A stretch of 64,000 bases of DNA from Acanthochlamys bracteata (GCA_019914995.1 CM034139.1:935001-999000), one strand, 5' to 3'. Positions 25,202-37,142 are shown, numbered from the stretch's first letter. The notes: generated by a model not told the origin, from the letters alone. Translations and numbers: made by a program.

Positions 25202-27774
25202 CTAGACTGAAAATCTAACGACGATGATTAACGGCGTTAATTTAACTTTCAAACTAAACGACGAAGCGAGCCGGCTGTTTGTAGAAATAAAAGTTATACT
25301 GATAAGCAGCTCATATTATTCGAGCCTCAGGCCGTTTGGCATTTGGTTCTTGATAAATAATTTTTTAATTTTTAAATATATATTTTTTAATACATATTTT
25401 ATAAATATGTAAAAATTTTATTTAAAAATTTAAAAAATATAAAAAAATTTTACGTAATAAAATTTTTTATTACATATTTTTATTATTTTTAAATTAAAAA
25501 ATAAAATTTGTTTCTTAAAAAATAAAAATATTTTTTATTTTAAAAAAATTCTATTTCACAAATATTTCTATATGCACTCGTAGATTTAAGAGATGTTCAT
25601 ATTTTGAGAAAAAAAAGTCATAGCATTTTAAAAAAAGTTTCCATATGATATTGTTAAATTCTCGTCATTAGTTGAAAAATTAAACTTTATCTAAATAAAA
25701 TGTTTAAACACTGAGTTAAAGAGACGGTTTGCAATTTCAAATGTTTAAATAAAAGAATTATTTTTATATAAAAATTTAAATTTATATATGTTTCTATATT
25801 TTTTAAATTTTTAATAGTTTCTAAAATACTATAAAAAATAATTAAAAACCAAAAATCAAAATACAATAGTAAAATAAAAAATATTAGCTAAGAGTCCGTT
25901 TTTTTTTATTTTGAAAATGAATTTTTAAAAATGAGTTGTCAAAAATAGTGTTATTAAAAGTAATATATTTTTTTATTAAAAATAAATTGAAATAACTTTC
26001 TGTATTTTTTTAATAAAAAGTTAAATCAAAAATAATTTTTTAATAAAAAAAAGTGATTTCGGTGTTAAAAAAAAGAACCCTAAAAGGATCCCTAGCTAAT
26101 TGCCATCTTTCTTTACCAATCCAGCTTCGCCTAACTCCCTACTTTTACCGGCTTTATTTGATAATGCTTATGATAAAAAAAATTTTAAATAAAAAGTAGT
26201 TTTATTCTATCTTAAAAATTAAGTTTAATTTTTTATTTAAAATATACTCATAAATAATAATATTTTATGACATAAAATTTTAAGTAAAATATTATAAAAA
26301 GATATTAATTATATAAATTTAATAAATTAAAAAATATTTTTATAAAAAGTAATGTAAAACGTTCTCTTACGGTCTTACCCAACTGCCCCACTTATCAATC
26401 TTCCAACAAATTCAGAAGTCATAGTTAGACTGTTTAAAATACCATACTTTATATATATAATAATTTTGTATTATATAATTTATTTTATAATTTAAATTTT
26501 AGAAAATTATTAAAATATTAACTTTTTATTATATTTTAGATATTCATTTTAAGAAAGCACTCAAAACGGACTCCTAAATATTAATCTTGAGAATGAAACT
26601 TTTAATTAGTTATTTTGTCACATACATGTTTCAAGGTTTAAAATAGATTTTGGAAAAGGCACTTTCGAATATATTAAAGTCGACAGCAATTTCTTTTATT
26701 TTTTCCTTAAAAATTTTGACATCCTATAACGGTCCACGTAGGTTTGTTTATTTCGTGAGATTTAAGTATAACATCGAATGAAGTCTTAGTGTAGTGTTGA
26801 AAATATATTGACAAGACATGTTTTTATATGGATATTTGGAAACTCCAAAACCGATCGAAAGTTGCTATCTTTTTCCTTTTATTATCTCGATCTCAATCTG
26901 ATCCGTTCGTTCTTTTCCGTTTTCTTTTCGTTTTTTTTTAACGTTATGTAAGTGCTACCACTTAGCATTGGATAAACATGAACAAGAAAAAAAAACAAAC
27001 TTCACTTACTAGTAATAGTAGTAGTCTCCTCTAAATATTGACCAGCAAAATCAAAATTGAATACGCCAATGTTTTTTTCTTCAAAATTTAAAATTTCGTT
27101 AATTTTATATATTTATTATTATTTTAAAATTTATTTGTATTAAATATCTTTATAAAATTTAGTTTATATAATTAAAATACGCATTAATCTTAACATATAG
27201 CGTCAGAACTAACGGCGTTATATAACGGTGATGGTCTGCTAACTAGTAAAAGAAAAAGAACAGTGCACGAGAAAGTGATTTTGACTTGCCTTAGCCGTCA
27301 AGTTACGGACGTTAGAAGCATCTGATTCTTTTTCTTTACCTTTAACTTTGGCATGAAACAAAAATAAAGATGGACTGCGGTGGACAGTATTATTTAAGTT
27401 TTTAGGAGTTTTTTGAAATGTTTATAAAATAAAATTTTTTTTAAAATAAAAATATTTTTATTTTTTTGAAAAATAAGTTTTATTTTTAAAAAAAGTAATA
27501 ATAATATATATTTTTTAAAATTTTAAATTAATTTTTAAATATTTATAAAATATGTAGTAAAAAATTTAAAATAAAAAATAAAAAATTATTTTTTTTAAAC
27601 GCAATATCAAACAAACTATAGGATGAATCCTCAAATATTATCTAAACAATATATAATATTTTATTTTGGACTATGCTATACTTAAACCTGCTTATTTCCG
27701 ATTAAACTTACTTAATCCAAATTAAATCAGTTACATTATGTAAACATTAAGTCAGTTTGTGGGTATGGATTATG

Positions 27775-28043
27775 GGGGCGTTTGGAATTGCTTATGAAAT
27801 GGAGCTTTTATAAAATAGAAAGTATTTTTATCTTTTTTGAAAACAAATTATATTTTTTTTACTTCAAAAAAATAATAAAAATATGTAATAAAAAATCTCA
27901 CTTCGTAAAATTTTTTTACACTTTCTAAATTTTTAAATAAATTTTTTATATATTTATTAAATATATATTAAAAAATATGAAATAGATAAAAATTAAAAAA
28001 AATTGATAAGTAGCTTTTGAAAAAGAGAACCAAACAGCGCCTA
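27775..28043. mobile_element. MITE-like element, cgtttgg family
   Basis: Terminal inverted repeats are GGGGCGTTTGGAATTGC on the left and, reverse-complemented from the right, TAGGCGCTGTTTGGTTC. The body is about 269 bp and AT-rich, with no coding capacity. The flanking phrase gggtatggattatg occurs on both sides (27761-27774 and again near 28072), suggesting a local duplication of the target region. Confidence 0.6.
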
Positions 28044-28131
28044 TATGTCAGTTATGTAAACAATACTTGTGGGTATGGATTATGTAAACATTAAGTCAGT
28101 TTGTTTGGGTGGGATTATGGGGTTTTAATTC

Positions 28132-28352
28132 AGGAACGTCAGATAGTGCTTTTGAATTATGTTTTTGTTAAAAATAAATTTTATTTTTTTATTTAAAAAA
28201 ATTAAAATAAAAATAAAAAAATTCATTATATAAAATTATTTTATTAAAAAAATTTTTAATTAAAAATTTTTAAATATATATAAAACTATAAAAAAATTAA
28301 AAATTAAAAATTAAAAGACTATTTTCTGAAAAAGTTATACCAAACCGTTCCT
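28132..28352. mobile_element. MITE-like element, second copy
   Basis: Ends AGGAACG (28132) and CGTTCCT (28346-28352) are exact 7-bp inverted repeats enclosing 221 bp whose AT-rich body matches the neighbouring copy at 27775. Non-coding. Confidence 0.55.
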
Positions 28353-29006
28353 CCAATCTTTTCTCTACGCCACTCTTTCTTCTAAATATATTTTAATATA
28401 AAATAAATAAAAATTTTAAAAAAAACTTTTTATCAAATTTTTTTAAAATTAAATTTTAAAACAAAAACTATTAATACAAAATTAATATAATAGTTTTTAT
28501 TAATATTTTTAATTTAATTTTCTATATTTATTTTCTAAAATTCAAATTTATTCTAAGGTAAACACTTTTTTAGTTTCTTTTTTTTTCGTTAGGTACTTAG
28601 GTTGCTATTCAACAAATTGCAAAGGAGCGGCAACAATTTGAGGTTGATTTTTGGACGTATTTATTATCTAATACTATAGTTCACATTAGGGGAAATACTT
28701 TTACTAATGAAGTAACTTTTTGACTAAAAGTAAGTTATTAAAACGTAAATTAAATAAATTATTATTAATATTATTAAAAGTTACTTTTTATTTTTGACTA
28801 AAAGTAACTTTTTATTTTATATGAGTTGTAAAATGCAACAAAAAAAAAACACACTCGAACTCTTTTGCGTAAAGTTCAAAAACAAAAATTCAAACATTTC
28901 TAATTCAATCTCCTACCTAATGTCAATGCATCATTTTCTTAACCACTTATCTTAGAAATCTAAAACGTAATTACTTACGATCTCGTTTCTTCAATTTAAA
29001 GTTTTT

Positions 29007-29219
29007 AAGGGCGTGTTTAACCAACACCCTAAACCTCCATTTTTTTAAACTTATTTTCCACATAAAATACATACAAAAATTAAAATAATTTTTTTATCAA
29101 TAAAATTTTTTTTTAATTTAAATTTAAAACTTACTATAAATATATAATTAATATAAAATATTATTTTTATTAAATTTATTTTTAAAAACTCCACTTCCAT
29201 CCCAAAATAAACACGCCTT
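29007..29219. mobile_element. MITE-like element with AAGGGCGTGTTT ends
   Basis: Left end AAGGGCGTGTTT and right end AAACACGCCTT are inverted repeats around a 213 bp AT-rich body. Palindromic TTAA at both borders leaves the target duplication ambiguous (TAA or TTA, which would fit PIF/Harbinger-like MITEs). Confidence 0.6.
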
Positions 29220-29870
29220 AAATGAAGCAGTTAACTTCACACGTAAATAATTAACAAATCGGGAATGAAGAAGTTACTAGTCCGATATATGTATCAGTTT
29301 CACATCAAATATATAAAATAATCAAATTAAAATTATTCAATTATAGATAAAAAATATTAATTCTAATATAATTTTTTAATAATTAAATTAAATTTAAATT
29401 AATTTATTTAATAATTAAAATTTATAATATAAATTTATAAATATTAATTTTTAGTAATAATATATAAAATTATTAATTATAATATATTTTAAAAGAGAAA
29501 ATATTAATTTTAAAATTTCTAAATTAAATAAAATTAATTAAATTAGAATAAATTAAAAATATATTAAATTAAATTTTATACTATTATTTTTTAATTATTA
29601 AATAATATATATTAAATAAATTAAATAAATTAATTTTGAATTAATTTGAATTCGATTCGAATTTATTTAATATTTTTATGTTAATTTTGAGTGAACCTGC
29701 AATTAGTTTAAATTTAATTAAAATTTGATAAAGATTTAATTTTTTGGATCAAATTGAATTAAATTTTCATATCGAATCGAAAATTGACACCAACGTTGCA
29801 CATTGCTTCTCGTAAGTTATGATAATCAAACAAATTGGGAATAATTATTCACCGCTGATGTCCACGTCGC

Positions 29871-29897
29871 CGGTGGGTCCCTGTGATGGACCCACCG
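29871..29897. promoter_or_regulatory. GC-rich perfect palindrome with two GGACCCAC sites
   Basis: CGGTGGGTCC (29871-29880) and GGACCCACCG (29888-29897) form perfect 10-bp arms around a 7-base loop. Each arm contains GGACCCAC, matching the known class I TCP consensus GGNCCCAC. It lies in a short GC-richer island (29850-29990) inside very AT-rich DNA, kilobases from any gene seen here. Regulatory function is inference. Confidence 0.45.
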
Positions 29898-30828
29898 ACT
29901 TTGATTTCCTGCTGACGTAGCCTGAGTTTTGCCTGGCTGTAACACGTAGACGGTACTTCTTGGATAAGGCTTTCTTCTGTGGGGGATATGCTTAAATTAA
30001 TGAAAATAAACTTCGACAGCCGTCGTCGATTTTTCTATCTTTTTTTAGTGCCGTTATTTGTAAACTGCTTAATTTAGAAATATATGTACTTTCTTTTTTT
30101 TTCTTTTCTTTTTTTAAGTTTAGAAAAATAGTCCAGAATTGCATAGTCCATAGCAGTATAATGAAAGGTTTGAGAATGACTAAATTAAAAAATTATCCAA
30201 ATATTTTTAAATTAAAAAAATAAATCAGATGATATTATTGCTGCAGGAGTTGGGATTTGAAGTTAAACGCATATTTGAATTGTATGTGACTTGCATAACA
30301 AAGTCAATTAAGATAGTGGGCTGTGGCCCTTTCATATTGGGCTAACCAAACTGTGTAAAATGGAGCAATTAATTCGGCAGCCCATGATATTTTCTTTCGA
30401 CTTATCGGTGGATATTCAAAAATTTGTCATGTTTCAGGACTCGTTTGGAGTTAAAATAAAAAATATTTTCACAGAATATTCATTTTAAACTTTTTAACAA
30501 CTTAATTTGCCTTTCATTTTTATAAAATAATATATATATTAAATAATTTTAAAAATATTTTGTGAAACGTTTTAAATAATTTTAAAATACTTAATAGAGA
30601 AAACAAAAATTGATATAAAATGATAAAATAAAAGTAGATGATTTTGTCAAACGTCTCGTTCGTCAAAGAATACGCCATAACTTTTACACTTCAGCTGTGT
30701 TACCTTTATAGGAAGTTAAAATTTTCAAAATCAATTTTAAAAAATGAATATACATGCCAATTTTAGTAATGAAACATAAAAAATTTATTTTAGTTGTCGA
30801 AAATTACTTTTAGATGCAAAAAAATTAC

Positions 30829-31628
30829 ATAGTTGTAAGAACCGGATCGGACATCTAATCGGAAAACTGTCCAGGTCATAGTTCTCGAATTGAACCGTCG
30901 GATCAACCGATTGAACCGTCGGGTCAATAATATTAGAACATTTTCAACCAACAATAATAACAATCACAATAAAGAACTCACTGTCATCATAGCACTATCA
31001 ATAATAATAGTAGCAACAATTATAGTAAAAAATTAGAGTATTTTTACTATAACATTACTATCAACAACAACAGCAATAATAATCATAGCGAAAATTAAAA
31101 TATTGCCACCAGGACATTACCACCACCAACAATAATAATAACAACGAAAATTTATAATGAAAAATATTTAAATAAATTAGGAGATTAGAAAAAGATAAAA
31201 TTATAAAATAGATAAATCATAAAAGAGACATAACTAATTTTTTTAGGTATACATATTTGAGTCTGAATATTTTTACAATATAAAAATTTAAAAATCACTA
31301 ATAATTGATATTTATAAATAAAATATAATCAATTATATTTTTGTATTATCACATCCAAATGTAAAATCTAAACTACATATTATTTTCAATATAGGACTAT
31401 TAATAATTATTTTTATATTAAATATATCATCAATTTGATATATTTAATATCAACCTGATTTGATCCGGACGGACGGATCAATCGGGTTGAAGCGAGTCAA
31501 AACGGATCAAATTGGGTCAAAATGGGTCGATTGCATCAACGATCTTTTTGCAAATTCGGATCGATTTACTATCCGGATCGACGATTTTCGGATCGACCCG
31601 GACGGTTCGGTCTGTGTCTGACAACTAT
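30829..31628. mobile_element. 800-bp TIR element, ATAGTTGT ends
   Basis: Left end ATAGTTGTAAGAACCGG and reverse-complemented right end ATAGTTGTCAGACACAG match over the first eight bases and several after. The outer 100 bp on each side are rich in 'ggatcgga', 'gaaccg' and 'gggtcaa' words, and the middle carries caa/aat-rich repeats. No coding capacity. It resembles a common class of plant non-autonomous DNA elements; the superfamily is not determined. Confidence 0.55.
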
Positions 31629-31856
31629 GAACATACACTTTTTTGTAATGAAATTTTTACACCACTTATGTGGCTCCGAATAATTCAAACACTTGGGCTC
31701 TTCAGCGAGTGTTCTGCTTCATTTTATTTTATTGATTTATATTTTTATAAATATTTTATAAAATTTATTTAAAAATTAAAATAAAAAATAACTTTTTAAA
31801 AAAATAAGATAAAATTATTATTTATTTTAAAAAAAATTCTGTTTAATAAATATTTT

Positions 31857-32383
31857 TGTTAAAGAATGATTTAGTCCCACATTACTTATCAATGGTTCTG
31901 AGATGATAAGAATTGGGCTCACTCTTCTCATTGCCAATTAGTTTTGAGAAGAATTCTACATTTGTTACATAATATCAGAGCGGGTTGGATCGAATCGATC
32001 TAAGATATGTGCTAAATCTAACTTATTATCTATATCTATTCAGAGCCTTCATGATTCGGTTTATTTTAGGGCAAAAATTATCCGCTTTATTTCAGGGCAG
32101 ATAGCACGTTCATTCAAATGACAGCTGTTCGCTACATTTTAGAACAAATAGGCCATTTCATTTCAAAGTAGGTCGCCCATTTCATCCAATTTATTACAGG
32201 TTACGTAGTTCACATCAATTCAATTTAAAATAAAAAAAAAGAACGCTCTGCTAGAGTGCAGGTATTAAAAAATAATTTAGTCTCATATTACTTATCAATG
32301 GTCCTGAAATAATATTCATAAAAATTTGGAATCACTCTTCTCGTTGCCAATTAATTTTGACAAAAATTCTAAATTCGTCGTAA
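31857..32383 (+). mobile_element. TRIM-like LTR element fossil
   Basis: Two direct repeats of about 113-120 bp (31857-31969 and 32263 to about 32383) share phrases such as 'acttatcaatgg' and 'cactcttct'. The first opens TGTT and closes CA, and is followed at once by a decayed primer-binding-site-like sequence (31970-31981). The internal region is under 300 bp and non-coding. This is the layout of terminal-repeat retrotransposons in miniature. The two repeats have diverged clearly, so it is old. Confidence 0.6.
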
Positions 32384-33949
32384 CTTTCAAACAATAACTC
32401 TATACATGCGAACGGTTAGTGCTAGTGTTGAGTTTGTATAATACACAAGAAGTTTAGTGCTAATGTGAGAGGTTAGTATTAATTAATATCATCTGATATT
32501 GTATTAAAAGTAAATTTAAATATTAGTACACAACAAGTCTTTCTCTTAAACAGTAAATATTTTGGAAACTACGGAAAAAAATATTTGAGAGTACTTGAAA
32601 ATATTATAGAACAATGGACACATCCACGTAGGGCAAAGGCGATTCTTATTTTGTTTTCCTAATGCAAAATAAATACATTAAATATTAGTATTAAGGTCAA
32701 AGGAAAAGGTTTGAAATGTATAGCTGATATGTTACCGCAGTTAAGTTTACTTATGAGAAAATAATCAAAAAATAAATTTTTAAGAAATAAGTTAAAAAAT
32801 AATTCATTAAATATAAATTAATGATCATGGTAAGAAAGAGTTATTTATTATATCATTTTTATTAGTAAATAAATTCCCAGTGAAAATGGAAATAGTTATA
32901 CGAATTGATTATATCATTTAAACAACAGTCAAATATTATCTAATTTACACAGTAAATTCATATATTGTGTATATTAAACCTGTTTAATCAAAGTTGAACA
33001 TGGTTATTATAAAAATACAACCAGCTAGCTTGATTATCCATATATTGAAGATGTTTAGAAGTATTGATTAAAATAAAAAATAACTTTTATTTTTGTTAAA
33101 AATGGATTCTATTAATTTTCTAAATAATAATAAAATTTTATAATATAAAATTACTAATAATTTTTTAAATTTTAAATAAATCTGATATAATATTATAAAA
33201 AATAATTTTTCAAATGTTATGGAATGCTCACCCAAACAAACCTCATTGTCTCCAAATACAAGGTTAGTATTCATATAATTAATAAATTAATTAAAACACA
33301 AAAATTTTAATTATAATTTTTATTTTTACAAAATTCAGTCACGATATTTAAAATACGTTCTAAAAATATATAAAATAAGAAATTAAAATGACTATTTTAG
33401 AAGTTTAATAATTTGAGTTTTTCTACCTAAAAAGAATTATAAAGAAAATTATAACATAAAATTGATTTATAAAAAATATTTAAAATAAAATAAAATTTTA
33501 ATAAAAATAGATAAAAGATACCTTTTGTCTGCTCGGTCAAAGTTGTTGTATTTAAGCCGGAGAAGAGTGCACGTGTTTCAGATTTCCGTATTCGAACAAG
33601 TTTAAGTTTTTCGTCACGCATGAACAAATTTATAAGATCTTAATTTCACTCGGAAGCATTAACATAATGTAATCAATCATCTAATCCAAGTTCATATATT
33701 ATTCCAAGCTTGACTGAGTATAAACCCCCTAGCATGACTTTTTATATATAATTTGTCTTTCTTAATTAACAGCAGAATATATGATTGCTGGAAATTTCTA
33801 ACTTAATTATTAGATTACAAATCAATGCAAACAGTGCTAGCCTTGTGAATCTCCAACCACCGTTCAAGATGAGCCAGCTGATATTAAACAAACACTTGCA
33901 AGTAAAGAAATCCCAAAACAAAATAATTAAAATGATCAACCCTCCATTG

Positions 33950-34018
33950 TTGACTAAAATGCAAAGCACGCATTTCAATTTCCTTGACTTGACAATTTTG
34001 TTTACTTACATATAAACT
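33950..34018 (+). promoter_or_regulatory. Clustered W-box cores and TATA box of the small basic gene
   Basis: TTGACT at 33950-33955, TTGACT at 33984-33989 and TTGACA at 33989-33994 form three TTGAC cores in 45 bases. A TATA box, CATATAAACT, follows at 34009-34018, about 75 bases before the ATG. A GAAA-repeat leader (34061-34088) separates the TATA box from the start codon. TTGACY is the known WRKY-binding W-box; WRKY control is inferred. Confidence 0.6.
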
Positions 34019-34090
34019 CTTTTTTGCCTCTTCATTGATCTCCCAAAGCAGCAAGCAAGCAAGAAAGAAAGAAAGAAAGAAAGAAAAACA

Positions 34091-34537
34091 ATGGAGTTGG
34101 TTGAAAGCTTTCCGGCGCAGTTCTGCAGAGAAATAAGATCATACTGGAGAAGACGCAAGTACCAGAAGCTCGAGACTAGTAACAGAAACAAGGGCAGCAA
34201 GCGATTAGTAACAAAGCTCGGAAAGCGTGGCTGGAGATTAAAGACGGGAGTTTTCCGTGTCCGTCTTTTCAAGTTCTTTTCTCCATTAAAGCTTTTGAAG
34301 AGATTGAGAGATGCGTACGTAGACGCCATGCTGTCTCTTGCAGGTCGAGCAAGTGGTTTGTCCTTGCCTAACGCGCCTGCCGCCGTCCTCGTGGAACGGA
34401 GGATACCGCAGTCACGGGCGATCAAGTCGAAGAGTATCAGTAAGAAACAAGAGTTGTTCGAGAGGAGACTGATGTACGAGATATACTGCGCTCTTGCGGC
34501 CTCCGGCGAGCTGAGCAGAACTACTGCTGCTGTTTAA
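34091..34537 (+). CDS. Small basic plant protein of unknown function
   Basis: A single exon of 148 residues starts MELVESFPAQ. The product is strongly basic: WRRRKYQKL at about 19-27, an Arg/Lys-rich middle with RGWRLKTGVFRVRLFKFF, then SPLKLLKRLRDAYVDAML (about 65-82), and a C-terminal helix-like RRLMYEIYCALAASGEL. There is no signal peptide or clear membrane span. The arrangement (WRRRKYQ near the start, LLKRLRDAYV in the middle, E-I-Y near the end) recalls a plant-specific family of uncharacterised small proteins, but I cannot name it. A TATA box, three W-box cores and a downstream AATAAA support a real transcribed gene, possibly stress-responsive. Codon usage is much GC-richer than the flanks, also supporting coding. 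Confidence 0.8.
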   Translation: MELVESFPAQFCREIRSYWRRRKYQKLETSNRNKGSKRLVTKLGKRGWRLKTGVFRVRLFKFFSPLKLLKRLRDAYVDAMLSLAGRASGLSLPNAPAAVLVERRIPQSRAIKSKSISKKQELFERRLMYEIYCALAASGELSRTTAAV

Positions 34538-34705
34538 TTATGGTATCAAAGTTTGAAGGTCTCGACTCAAATAAGAGAGAATGCTTGGGAAGACCTTTCT
34601 TATCTTTTTATTTACAGTGTGTTTTTCTTGCTGGGCTGAAATTTCTAAGCTCGTCATTTTCTGCCCATGCTTGTGTACATGAAAAATGTGAATTACATTC
34701 CTTGT

Positions 34706-34711
34706 AATAAA
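34706..34711 (+). terminator. Polyadenylation signal
   Basis: AATAAA lies 169 bases after the stop codon of the small basic gene, within a T-rich region typical of plant 3' ends. Confidence 0.5.
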
Positions 34712-34791
34712 TATACGAGAATACATATATGCAAATGTAATATTTTGATTTTAAAAAAATAGCATAAAATCTAAATAAAAAAATTACTCAT

Positions 34792-35520
34792 ATTATAATC
34801 AATACATAGATACCAATAGAGTTCGAATAATATTGTCACTGTATATTGGAATTGGGTTCGGTTCCTTTCTATTCATTAAATTTATTGGAAAGTTTTTAAT
34901 ACCTTATTTAGTTAAAAACAAGTATAACGTATACGAGAACGCGTATCAACGGTTGTAGTATTTCGATAATATTTTGATATAAATAACCGATCAGTTTACT
35001 TAGGGTGTGTTTGCTAAGCTTTAGATTTATTTTAAGAAGTGAGTTAGGTTTACGAATTAAGTTTGTAAAAAAAGTAAATTTTTGTGTTTATTTTGAGTTT
35101 GGAAGTGAAAGTTTTGGTTTTAAAATCTGAATTTTGAAAGTGAATTTTTAGTGAGAAAAAATGAATTGGAAGTTGAAAGTGAGTTTTAAAAAAAATAAGT
35201 TTAAAATATAGTAAACAATATTAATATAGTTCAAACGATAAGATCACAAAAGTATAGATATCAATATAGTTCAAACGATATTTACACTGCATATTAGAAT
35301 TGAGTTCGGATCCTTTATGATATTTACACGTATTAGAAAGTTATAAAATTTTTTAATTAAATAATTATCCTGAATAACTTACAAAGAGAAATAATTTTAC
35401 ACTGGATAACTTAAGACACAAAATATCTAGAATAACTTATAAAGAGAAATAAATTCACAAAGCATGGATATCAATATAGTTCAGACGATATTTACATTGC
35501 AAATTAGATTGAGTTCGGAA
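34792..35520. repeat. Interspersed degenerate direct repeats
   Basis: A unit of about 55-90 bases recurs at about 34792-34880, 35257-35345 and 35463-35520, each with 'atacca/atatca', 'atatagttc', a 'gatatttacactgcatatt' type phrase, and 'gagttcgg'. A further partial unit is at 35218-35240. A second pair ('aataacttacaaagagaaat') occurs at about 35373 and 35431. Origin unknown. Confidence 0.6.
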
Positions 35521-36905
35521 GTAGTCAAATAATTAAAAAAGGGGCGCACTTTGAAGACGCAATATTTGAATTGGTTTGAAATCTATTTTTTTTTATGTTT
35601 TTTCATCTCAAATACTATTTGACTGTATTATTAATTAGAACATTATTCGAACTAGAGTCGAATAATGCCTTCTTCGACTATATATATTGTTCAAACTTTA
35701 CTCGTACATTATTAAAATAGACGTTAAATAAAGCTTCTTCGAATGCACACTTTTGATTAATATTATCCGTTCAAATACTATTCAAATGTGTGATCAAATA
35801 ATATCTTATTCGAAATATTTTCTTGGACTCTCTGAAGATTTTTAGTTTTTCAACTATGTTGGATATTCATCGAAAACTAATTGATCTAATAACAAAATCG
35901 TAATTACTGATTGATCCAAAAGTACAAACTTTACATTTACAATAATTGAAAGATTACCTTTACAAATATGTAATTCTAAATATCACATTTATATATCACT
36001 TACTTTTACGTTTACACATTACATTTACACAATTTATGTTTATAGAATTTACATTTTTAGGATTTTATTACAACGATCGGAACTATATGATAATCAAAAC
36101 GAGTAATATTGAGTATGATTTGTAGGCAAATGACTAAGCAATTGCAGGCAATTACATGCTCAATACTCATATCAGTTCCCGTACTCGTTCGACCATTATT
36201 ACGGAACCTTTGTATGCAATAAGAATACAACCCCAACATAGTGTGAAAGATTTGGTTTCTATTCTTCCAACAGCCCCACATCATCATTTTTTGACATGTA
36301 GCAGAGAAAGTAGGACTGAAGATAAAGTCCTCAGGAGAAACATTTTCAGTTCTTCCTAAAGGATTTGCATCTCCATCAATCCTAAATTTTCAGTTCTTCC
36401 TCTAGCTTCTGTCATACAACACAAAATCAAACAAACACATGTCAACTAATTGAAGAATTCTGATAAACAACTTTCAATCAACCAAACTTTCTTGAAACAC
36501 AAAATAGGAGGAACCTCGGCATGCTATTAAATTGCATCCACTGCTTTAGGATACATTCCTAAATATGATATAGTGGTGAGTGACAAATGCAAAAATGAAG
36601 CCACTGCAAATACTGTAAAAAGAATTGCTTTCAATCCTTCCAACAACTCCAGCATTACCATTTTTAACATGTAGTAAAGGAGAAGCAGCAGAAGGCCGAA
36701 GAAAGTTGGAGCAGAAAATATTAAAGAGAGTCAAACTGATAATAACTAATCAGTACCAAGTTATATGAATATAACTGCTTATACAGTTAATGACCAAACA
36801 AGTATTTCGGACATCTTCTAGTTGAATTTACAAATTGCAACTAAGAAGCACAAAACATAGCGCTAATCACAGAGTGTCATATCTCATGAATATCATACTT
36901 GTTTA

Positions 36906-37142
36906 AGGGTGCGTTTGAAATTGCTCATAAAATAGAGTTTTTTTAAAACAAAAAATATTTTTATTCTTTTAAAAAATGAATTTTATTTTTTTATTTTTAA
37001 AAAAAGATCTCATTACGTAGAATTTTTTGTACTTTTTAAATTTTTAAATAAATTTTCTAAATATTTATAAAATATGTATTAAAAAATGTGAAATAAAAAA
37101 TTAAAAAATTTTGTTGGAAAAATGGAAAACCAAAAGCACCCT
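36906..37142. mobile_element. MITE-like element, cgtttgg family, third copy
   Basis: Ends AGGGTGCGTTTG and, reverse-complemented from the right, AGGGTGCTTTTGG enclose 237 bp whose body matches the copies at 27775 and 28132. TA flanks both ends, which may be a target duplication or chance. Non-coding. Confidence 0.65.

Larger units (their letters stand above)
25202..33949. other. Large AT-rich intergenic stretch
   Basis: No protein gene is recognised in almost 9 kb. It is packed with AT-rich repeats. Several blocks share the phrase series 'cgtttgg...tataaaat...atttttattttttgaaaa...aaattttta' (about 25329-25600, 26150-26370, 27390-27610, 27775-28043, 28132-28352, 30440-30660), interpreted as MITE-like copies of different age. 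A copy of the dispersed short element is probably present at about 29290-29790. Better-defined elements are listed separately. Confidence 0.55.

Noticed and set aside
34006-34425. 139-codon minus-strand frame
   Set aside because: Antisense to the small basic gene; its product includes a translation of the promoter and GAAA leader.
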